The position numbers and the translations under genes were made by a program. Under the pieces are notes generated by a model. It saw nothing but the letters and a program-made list of their open reading frames with translations, was not told where the DNA came from and made no database searches. Source: Plumapathes pennacea (Eukaryota > Cnidaria > Anthozoa > Antipatharia > Myriopathidae). Taken from it: 64,000 nucleotides of DNA. The stretch covers positions 7,314,001-7,378,000 of the forward strand of contig OZ038471.1 in NCBI GenBank assembly GCA_964036295.1, in the 5' to 3' direction. This document shows positions 56,860 to 64,000 of this stretch, one piece after another; the first letter of the stretch is position 1, and every line of letters starts with the position of its first letter.

Positions 56860-57500
56860 ATATACCACGCGCGCTCTGATTGGCTCCTCAATCTCGGAAT
56901 ATCAAGTACTATTCACCTCCCCGCGGCTTCCGGTAAAACAAAATAGGGACTTTAAGATACAGGACGCGAGAGGACGACGGCGACGTCGGTGAAACAATAA
57001 AACTAATCACAGAAGACAAAAGAAGCACGTGAATATCTGAAATTGACATGTTCTCGGGGTCGCCGTGCTCTCGCGTGCGACTTCAAATGCTTCTTTTTTA
57101 CGTCGTTGTCAGGACGTGGACGACAGTTCGATAAAATAACGGCAGTCGTTCTTCTTAGTAGGAAACGATGAAATCAATAGAACCTCGGCAAAAACGGAGC
57201 AAATTGAGCAACCTAAGAATAGACAAAGTTACAAAGACATAGGGAAAACAGAGACACTATTTTTTGGTTCCTCGCGTTGCCGTCGCCGTCCTAGGTTTCT
57301 TAAACTCCCTAATTGGCGCGGGAACCCAATTTTTGTCCACTTTTGTCGGAAATAAAATAGCTATTTGGGAGTTGGCTATTAAACTTGTGTGGTATATACT
57401 AAAAAAATGATTCGCCTCAGTGTTGGTGAATAGCGGTGGATATTTACCCGGCCGAAACGGCTCTGTAAATATTCGCCGCTATTCACCTCCACTTTGGCGA
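56860..57500. mobile_element. Element with CACGCGCGCTCTGATTGGCT end, interrupted by another element
   Basis: TATATACCACGCGCGCTCTG to about 56944 and about 57313 to 57500 (TGGTATATACTAAAAAAATG, CGCCGCTATTCACCTCC) look like the two parts of one element, split by the inverted-repeat element at 56945-57312. ATTCACCTCC and its complement GGTGAATAGC occur on both sides. Confidence 0.5.
56945..57312. mobile_element. ~370-bp inverted-repeat element, TA-flanked, copy 3
   Basis: TAGGGACTTTAAGATACAGG at left and CCTAGGTTTCTTAAACTCCC plus TA at right form about 24-bp inverted ends. The interior matches the copies at 19813 and 46990 (CGTCGTTGTCAGGACGTGGA, GAGCAAATTGAGCAACCTAA). Confidence 0.8.
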
Positions 57501-57980
57501 ATAGTTGTTAAATGTTAATTTTACAATATAAGGTCATGAGGTAGATAAATAAGAGAATTGGCTGCGTTCCATTACACTTCAGCCAGCGAAGTTTTAGCTT
57601 GTAACTTCCTGTGGTGTATACTCTTGAGCCGAGGACATAATTTGTACAGGTCTGTGTTTCAATCAATGCTTTTTTCCTCAATTGTTCTCCCCCCATCCCT
57701 TCTTTTTTTGTTTTGTTCAAATTGGGAAAGAAGGGGAGCTATGATTCCTCTTTTTATAGCGAAGGTCCTTGTATAATTGTACTTTATCATTATGCTTTAA
57801 TAATGTTGCTCTCTCTCTTGTTCAACCATCGTGAAGTTCGGCCTCGCACAAAGGGAAAAGTCACATGACTGAGTGTAACCCAAAAAACAGCATAACGAGA
57901 AAAAGCAACATAATAAAAATATCTACAAATCACAACGTACATTTCCAAACAAACAATGCCCTTACTTGTTGGGAACGATG

Positions 57981-59155
57981 TTATTGTCTGCTCATGAACA
58001 TATTTTCTTCCAAAAGAGTCAACTCCAGTAAACTGTGTCTCCGTACGGCCTGCTGTACATCAGGGCAGCGTCCATCAGAGGCAAAGGTGTCGCTGTAAGT
58101 GAAACGCACGTGGATATCACAGGGATTGTACCGTACACTTGGGACGCCGGTGATGTTGGCTTCGATGGAATCTCGGCAGGTCTGATTTACGTCGTCAGGA
58201 AATTTCAACGTGGGTCTGCACGTTTCAGAAGTATTTCGGCCTTCGTACCAACTTCCTGGGAAACCAAATGATTCACCGCTTGCGTGCCCACTGACAAGAG
58301 TAAGAATTCGAGCGTATTCTGATTGATGGTTAATTTTGTAATTTGTCTTGTTGGCAATTATGAATGTTCGAGAGAAGTCCGTTCCTCGTATTTCCTCCCA
58401 TGTCAGGCCGTGCAGCTGATCGTCAACAAGAAGTCCTGATGTGTCTGAGGTGTTCATTACGATGCTGATAAAAGTAGTACATTTCTTGCCACTTAGTGTC
58501 AGCGGTGTTGCTAAAACAGCAGCTGACGTATATTTACTTACTGGAGGAAGAACTGTCATAAATGGATCTGTATCCACGAAATCGGCAGAATCACCTTTGT
58601 TGTACTTGACAACAAGGCAGGGCTTGTCACACAATATTTCACGAGAATCGTTCGAAGGAATATCATACTCGGCAAAGTCTCCCTGATCAAGTGAAGAGCG
58701 ACTGCCACCAACACTTATCGCGGTTTCATTAAAAGCGGCCAAAACACGGAATATGTCTCCCGCCGTTCGCATTGGTGTGGGACTGGTCACATGATGACTC
58801 CCCCGGTGATTCACGGGAGGGATCTGCTCCACCAGATGGTCGCATGCCCCAAATCTAACATTGGTGCACTGGTTTCCAGAAAATACAGCCACTTTCTTGC
58901 TGGACTCTACTTTGGTTCCAGTCAAGTCAGCGCTGCTTCCAATTTGTAACATTTCCAACTGATTCATTTGCTCGGTAATAGTCTCGAAGTTTCCATATTG
59001 CTTTCCTTTGTACGTCACTATTCTTGATGTTCTGAGGGTTACAGTTACATCAATGTTGTCTCCTGAGGCAACGATACCAACTAACGAGTTATACGAAGGT
59101 ATGTACGATGGCACCACATATTCCGTCCCAACCATGTGCAAAATGACAGCGCAAG
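57981..59155 (-). CDS. IgGFc-binding-domain exon, probable receptor ectodomain
   Basis: The open frame on the minus strand starts at an apparent acceptor (TCGCTAAAG, exon from 59155) and ends at TAA 57981. Blocks GTEYVVPSYIPSYNSLVGIV, KKVAVFSGNQCTNVRFGACD, HLVEQIPPV, and paired cysteines later in the frame are the signature of the IgGFc-binding N-terminal domain, a secreted mucus/adhesion module. About 390 residues belong to it, with many N-glycosylation sequons. Near the 3' end a different frame carries coding-like sequence (FTGVDSFGRKYVHEQTITSF) up to a GTAAGG donor at about 57966. The annotated stop may therefore reflect a frameshift, or the gene may truly end here. Same strand and order suggest it precedes the adhesion GPCR exons at 54838. 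Confidence 0.7.
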
Positions 59156-59177
59156 CTTTAGCGAGTTTATCATAGGT

Positions 59178-59340
59178 ATTAATAATGGTAATAGGACTGA
59201 GTGGAGTCCGATTCGGTCTGTAATCATACGGGTAATTACGAAATCGGACTCCTACGAAGCGCTGGTCGTCCGATTTCGTAATCACTCGTATGATTACAGA
59301 CCGAATTGGACTCTACTCAGTCCTATTACCATTATTAATT
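59178..59340. mobile_element. 160-bp palindromic element
   Basis: AATAATGGTAATAGGACTGA at left mirrors TCAGTCCTATTACCATTATT at right, with GTCCGATTTCGTAATCACTC inside. It abuts the IgGFc-domain exon, and the minus-strand ORF start at 59285 lies inside it and is therefore not the true start. Confidence 0.9.
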
Positions 59341-59864
59341 GTACTGTGTACACTCGTAATCGCATACAAGCAGTCACAGCATTACTTTTTCGTTTTCCAA
59401 ACTATCCAAATCAACAATGAATTTGGACACTTTTGCGAAGGGTTTTACCCCAGAAAAATTTATGTTTCCAAATTACAATTTAATTGGACAACTTGTCTCT
59501 TATCTTTCTTATCAATTTGGTGCCATCAATTTTTTTTATGTATCCACTGATTTCGAGTATATGTAAACTAAACAAATTTTGTAGCCAGTTTTATTCACGA
59601 CTTTTGATCATTTTGTGGAAGATCTTGATGGCAGTCATTTTGCACTGTAACACCAAAATTCAACTCGCAAAATTCTCCGGGACTCCAGTAGGACGAATAT
59701 TCATATCATCAAATTCATATTTTTTCAACTTATCATACACATCACGGCGTGTTTTGAACTGTGGGAAAGAGAGCAAAACTACCTTGAAATCTTCACTGCT
59801 TTCGGTATCCCTTGTGCATGATTACCCGCTTATATAGTGAAACAAGGAGATCGAAAGAAATCGC

Positions 59865-59865
59865 A

Positions 59866-59910
<45 letters not shown>

Positions 59911-59930
59911 TATATATATATATATATATG
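59865..59930. repeat. (AAT)n followed by (TA)n
   Basis: About 15 AAT units, then about 10 TA units. Confidence 0.95.
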
Positions 59931-60069
59931 CTTCTGGTGATTCTATTCGTGGATTAATCAAAATTTCCATGGAAAACCTTCTAGACATCAAGTCATTGTT
60001 ATTCACACGAACTTTATTTCAGTCAAAGCCTTTCTTTCTGTGTATCAAGCCGACACAGATCAGATCAAA

Positions 60070-60205
60070 TAATTTTTTTTTTAGGCCCAGGTCAACGTCG
60101 AATTTTACGTAAGTCGAACTCAATGCAAAGGAGCAAAAGCCATGATTGTTTGAGCTAATTTGCACTGAGTTCGATTCATGCGAAGGTCGACGTTTTGTCC
60201 TGGGC
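60070..60205. mobile_element. ~140-bp fold-back element
   Basis: TTAGGCCCAGGTCAACGTCG at left and CGACGTTTTGTCCTGGGCCT at right are imperfect inverted repeats, with AAGTCGAACTCAATGCAAAG and TTTGCACTGAGTTCGATTCA as the inner arms. A fragment of the same family lies at 36845-36895. Confidence 0.75.
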
Positions 60206-60268
60206 CTTACGGCATCTAGCATACTGTCCGTTTACTATTTATTACATTTTAACGATGATAACATTTTA

Positions 60269-60476
60269 ACCCTTTCACTCCCAAGAGTGATCAATGTCGA
60301 TTCCCTCCTTCAGTTTCACACCAGAAAGCATATGGTACAGCAGGGAGAACTGGGTATTTGATACTCTGCTAAGATGAAAGCTAATTAAACTATCAAATCT
60401 CACTACATCAATCATACATTTTCTTCTTAAAAGGTTCGGAGAATCTGCATTTTGAGCTTGGGAGTGAAAGGGTTAA
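60269..60476. mobile_element. ~200-bp MITE of the CACTCCCAAG family, well preserved
   Basis: AACCCTTTCACTCCCAAGAG at left and GAGCTTGGGAGTGAAAGGGTT at right are clear terminal inverted repeats; TTTCACACCAGAAAGCATAT and CTCACTACATCAATCATACA lie inside. Confidence 0.85.
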
Positions 60477-61128
60477 GTAAGAACATAAATAGGGAGAACC
60501 CTATGCTGGTAACAGGCAAGTGGCACGTTCTGATGCCAGAATATCTCGTAGATTAATCTACTGTAGATAAGTCGCTACTATTTCCATATTATGTACACAC
60601 TCTATATTAGGACGAGTCTATCTATAATGTTTTTGACATTATCTTGAACGCCATCATATAACCTTAAAAACCTTTTTTTTTTTTGTGGAAATTGTGCAAG
60701 GCCATCTGGCATCTCGATAATTACCCTCGCAGAGCTCGAGAAACACGCCATTGTAGAGCCTACAAAATCAATAACACTTTAAGGCAGGCACGTCGGTTAC
60801 GATTACTTGGAATTGCAGTCTTTTTGGATGTTTTATTGAAGAAAAAGTAATCGTATAATTGCTTTGGTTTTGAGATTCTACGCTTTGGGATTGGTCCAAA
60901 CAAGTTTAGGAGCGTTCTTGGCCAATCAGGAACCAAAGTAGAACCTTATTGCAATCTTCTCACGCAAGCAAACACGTGTCGATGTTGTTCGTCGCACTGC
61001 TGATTGGTTATTCTTCTTCTTAAAAATAAAATCAAACGGAAGATACTTTGGTTTCTGATCAGTTAAAAGTGTTTCTTACAGCTTATGATTGACTGTGTTC
61101 AGTTTTCGAAAGTCCTCCGAAAACCGCT

Positions 61129-62112
61129 CTACTTGTTTCTTACGTCCCTATTACTGTATCTTCCTTGGCTCATTTGCAGACCCTCAACGATCGGCTGACG
61201 CCTGGTGAGACGTGAGCAGGTGACGATGCGACGGAACTCCCTTCTGAACAATCGATTCATGCCGGCGTATATGAAGGGATTAATGGTGTTACTCAGGTAA
61301 AGGAAAAACATGCAAAGCAGCTCCAACTGTCGTGGCATCGTGTAAAATCGTTTGACAAGAACAATCACCCAAAATGGAATCCAACAGGCGAGGAAAGTTA
61401 GAACGACCACAAACAATGATTTGCTTAGTCGTATTTCCTGCGCTGAAATGCGTCCATTGGGGGAGGCGTGAGACTGAGCTAAATTGTGATTATGTCGACA
61501 GATTTCTTTATAGACCGCATAGTAGCTCGCTATACTTATCAATAAAGGCAGACAGACCAGCATTCCGATTACGATGCAATAATGAATGAGCTTGGCTGTT
61601 TCCGTGAGGTGGATGATGTTACACTGTGCATAGCCCGGAATGAATCCTAAATCTTGCAAGCCAATGAACTGGGGAATGAGAATATACAGCGCGATAGCTA
61701 ACCACACGCTCAGCAAAATGATAGAGGAGCGTTTGGGCGAAAACACAGTGTTGTAGCTGTTTGTCTTCACTATCCTCACGTATCTGTTTATCGCTGTTAG
61801 AGCTATAGTGGCGGGAGAGACATAGATCACGAACAAACTGACAAAGCCATAAATGTTGCACATAACCTCTCCATATATCCACCTTCCTTTGAATAGAACC
61901 CCAGTGGCCAAGGGCATGACCACTAGAGCAGACATAAGATCTGCCAAAGCCAGTGCTATGATGTAAAGGTTGGTTGTAGTTCGAAGATTTGTGTTTCTGT
62001 AGACAGCTAGACACACTAGCAAGTTGCCTACAAGTGATGCGACATTCATTAGAATGCATGCAGTTCCTTCCACGATAACAAGAGATTGACTGCGGGTGCC
62101 AAGGTTCGACAT
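61129..62112 (-). CDS. Class A (rhodopsin-like) GPCR, melatonin-receptor-like
   Basis: Single-exon frame of 327 residues with seven hydrophobic segments. Helix 1 has GNLLV (29-33), helix 2 LALADL (54-59), helix 3 ends in NRY (109-111) in place of DRY, helix 6 has CWIPF (243-247), and helix 7 has NTINPFIY (275-282). Cys85 and Cys164 can form the conserved disulfide. A short N-terminus lacks a signal peptide, and the tail is basic. NRY occurs in melatonin receptors, and cnidarian expansions of such receptors are usually labelled melatonin- or orphan amine/peptide-like. The ligand cannot be deduced. The absence of introns fits many coral class A receptors that arose by retroposition and tandem duplication. 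Confidence 0.88.
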   Translation of the reverse strand: MSNLGTRSQSLVIVEGTACILMNVASLVGNLLVCLAVYRNTNLRTTTNLYIIALALADLMSALVVMPLATGVLFKGRWIYGEVMCNIYGFVSLFVIYVSPATIALTAINRYVRIVKTNSYNTVFSPKRSSIILLSVWLAIALYILIPQFIGLQDLGFIPGYAQCNIIHLTETAKLIHYCIVIGMLVCLPLLISIASYYAVYKEICRHNHNLAQSHASPNGRISAQEIRLSKSLFVVVLTFLACWIPFWVIVLVKRFYTMPRQLELLCMFFLYLSNTINPFIYAGMNRLFRREFRRIVTCSRLTRRQPIVEGLQMSQGRYSNRDVRNK

Positions 62113-62527
62113 CTGAGGGGAATAAGTTTAAGCCTTGAGACTGACAAGTTAGTGATCCTCGTATGAAACTCAGACCTGTTCCAGGGTCGTGAAAAAAGTC
62201 ATTTTTTGAACGATTTTAGGCTCGTTGCTATGTCCGGGTAAGGTCATCCATGAGTGTTCTTCAGCTGCTTCGATTTCTAGAAAGCAAGATTTGAAGATGT
62301 TTCCCGTTTACTCCATAATAGTTCTGACAGTCACGTAGAAAACCATGTCAAGATGTCTCGTTAATGTAGGTTTTACTTAGAAAGTAACCGTTTAGCTGTT
62401 ACTGTGTACATTTACTGTCTTTCTGAGAGAAACCTTAATTTTTCGCTTGAAAGTGATAGTGGCCAAGTCCGGTATCGAGTCCAGAAGAAACTAAAGTGGA
62501 AGTAGGGACAAGACCGAGACTCCTAAA

Positions 62528-62694
62528 AGAGACTTTCAGTTTCTCACCAGAAAAATATCATACAGTATGAGAACTTGACTTTTGACACCTTACTCAAATG
62601 AAACCTATTTACTTTAAATTGTCATTACATTACTCATACACTTGCTTCTTAAAGGTTGAGCGACTTTGCATTTTGAGCTTAGAAGTGAAAAGGT
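62528..62694. mobile_element. Worn copy of the CACTCCCAAG family
   Basis: CAGTTTCTCACCAGAAAAAT, TACAGTATGAGAACTTGAC and TTTTGAGCTTAGAAGTGAAA match the family core and right end. The left terminus is degraded. It separates the two GPCR copies. Confidence 0.6.
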
Positions 62695-63042
62695 TAGCCA
62701 GAAAGGAAAGAGTAATGCGTGACTTATCTTTTCATACACAGTCGATTTTGACAGTTTGACTTTGAACACTTATTTTTAATCAAAGGCCACGATAATCTTA
62801 CCCTGGGTGCCAGAGGCTTCTCGCTCTCCAATGCTCCGAGCTGCGCGTCTGCGGTTGTTTTGCGTTTCTATCCTTTTGGATTGGTCCAAACAAGTTTTGG
62901 AGCATTCTTGGCCAATCAAGAACCACACTAGAGTGACAAAATTAAAACGTTTACGGAACAGACCTTTCGAAGCATCCACCCTGTAAATTTGATCAACAAA
63001 GAATATAATGAAATGGAAATATGACAGTTTGAGTGTCATGGG

Positions 63043-63282
63043 CTAAATAAAAACAAGTGCAGCGAAAACTCCTATGGACAAGGGCATGACCACTAGAGCG
63101 GACATGAGATCTGCCAAAGCCAGCGCTATGATGTAAAGGTTGGTTGTAGTTCGAAGATTTGTGTTTCTGTAGACAGCTAGACACACCAGCAAATTACCTA
63201 CAAGTGATGCGGCATTCATTAGAATGCATGCAGTTCCTTCCACGATAGCTAGAGATTGACTGCGCGTGCCAAGGTTCGACAT
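63043..63282 (-). pseudogene. Truncated tandem copy of the class A GPCR
   Basis: The first 68 residues match 61129-62112 with two substitutions (V12A and V24A). After helix 2 (SALVVMPL) it diverges and stops after 79 residues. The sequence before the ATG is also shared (GGAATAAGTTTAAGCCTT). The region beyond the stop again resembles the 3' flank of the complete gene (ATTGGTCCAAACAAGTTT, TTCTTGGCCAATCA at 62880-62920 and 60894-60940), so the middle of the gene was deleted. It lacks helices 3-7 and cannot signal. Confidence 0.9.
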
Positions 63283-63289
63283 TTGAGCG

Positions 63290-64000
63290 GAATAAGTTTA
63301 AGCCTTCTAGGTACACCAGAAGCTCCTGTTTTTTTTTGTTTTTTTTTGTAAATGGCAGACACTTTGTGTTTCCTGTGATTAGGCGGCTCGATGCTGTGCC
63401 CGGGTAAAGTCTTCCATGAGTGTTTTACCGATTGTTAATTTGAAGTCTCAACTGGTTCCCGCATTATAACCGGAGATAATCATGTAGAAATCCGCAGCTA
63501 AGGACGGCACGCGGCGGTTTGGCAAGACGGTACTGTGCCAGGATATTTAGTTGCGGCGATCATATAAGGCCGTGTGTTTCTGCGATACGTCGATTTCCGC
63601 TTGACAATGAACGATCGACAAGTTCGGCTTTGAGAAACCAGATGCGAGCGAAAGACTTTGACAACGTCAACAAAATTCGGAAATCAGTCACCAACGATCT
63701 TGTCCACCTTCTGTTTTCCGGTGTAAGATCTGCGGTGTCATAATTTCTTTTACGGAAATGAGGAGCTCTGATGTATTTGGGTTTTGTAATTCAAATCTGT
63801 CGTTGTTCGACTATTAAGATAAGATTGGCTTGTCTGAATGACGCAAACTATTAGAGGAATGGAAAATCTTCAGCGACGGAGCTTAGCGGGAGTCCGATTA
63901 GTGTCCAATTAATGAATAATCGGGGGGTTATGAACCAATCACAATCGAGGAAATTGTAATATTTATGATTAAAAGATCAATAGAATGTTGAATCAGAAAT
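63290..64000. other. Right-edge stretch with one possible first exon
   Basis: On the plus strand 63642-63721 reads MRAKDFDNVNKIRKSVTNDL then VHLLFSG. It looks codon-like, and a weak donor (TCCG/GTGTAAG) follows, so it could be the first coding exon of a gene continuing beyond the window. Nothing else is recognised. A (T)n/G patch lies at 63330-63348. Confidence 0.3.

Larger units (their letters stand above)
59341..61128. other. Spacer between the IgGFc exon and the class A GPCR
   Basis: No further exon was recognised, though a signal-peptide exon for the IgGFc protein would be expected on this side. It contains (AAT)n/(TA)n at 59865-59930, a fold-back element at 60070-60205 and a CACTCCCAAG-family MITE at 60269-60476. 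Confidence 0.45.

Noticed and set aside
1-64000. tRNA, rRNA and snRNA genes
   Set aside because: I looked for T-loop GGTTCGA and similar landmarks and for rRNA cores and saw none in a foldable context; a covariance-model scan would be decisive.

Overview
The window reads as nuclear DNA of a cnidarian, most likely an anthozoan such as a reef coral or sea anemone. Genes are split by short GT-AG introns and code for animal families (RASSF, adhesion GPCR, rhodopsin-type GPCR, SANT domain, TPR-CHAT). Between and inside them lie fold-back elements, minisatellites and broken non-LTR retrotransposons. There are no bacterial operons, no CRISPR array, and I found no rRNA or tRNA gene. The species assignment is inference; exon joins come from splice sites, reading phase and family resemblance, without transcripts.

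Layout, left to right. (1) 1-861, minus: 5' part of a secreted or membrane protein running off the left edge. (2) 2318-7705, plus: seven exons of a RASSF2/4/6-type protein (Ras-association plus SARAH), in which all phases agree. (3) 7.7-16 kb: gene-poor, with fold-back elements, two decayed coiled-coil ORFs and a candidate very small gene at 11.4-11.9 kb. (4) 16140-18829, minus: a compact six-exon SANT-domain gene whose last intron holds an antisense DUF229 fragment. (5) 19.8-25.4 kb: a repeat landscape with a TA-flanked inverted-repeat element, a diverged satellite in opposite orientations, and two copies of an unknown two-exon unit, one with its last exon expanded into 66-bp repeats. (6) 25467-26203, minus: a candidate small three-exon gene. 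(7) 26.5-35.6 kb: dispersed repeats, one possible promoter and first exon, and retroelement debris. (8) 38023-41727, minus: large exon of a TPR-CHAT protein with 16 nearly identical 40-residue repeats and an intact His/Cys pair. (9) 41.9-47.4 kb: a fold-back element with a 63-bp tandem array, the 3' end of a dead non-LTR reverse transcriptase, and more inverted-repeat elements. (10) 47653-54838, minus: twelve phase-consistent exons of an adhesion GPCR (end of GAIN, GPS, seven helices, cytoplasmic tail); 3 kb upstream, 57981-59155 encodes an IgGFc-binding domain that is probably its ectodomain. (11) 61129-62112, minus: an intronless class A GPCR, followed by a neighbouring copy (63043-63282) that lost everything after helix 2.

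The genes do not form an obvious pathway. The most notable points are the recently homogenised TPR array on a CHAT protease-like domain, the probable IgGFc-binding/adhesion-GPCR combination, the unknown gene with an expanded last exon and template-switch-like duplications, and the GPCR tandem copy with an internal deletion. Adhesion receptors and TPR-CHAT proteins are often linked to recognition and innate-immune roles in invertebrates, but nothing here proves that for these genes.
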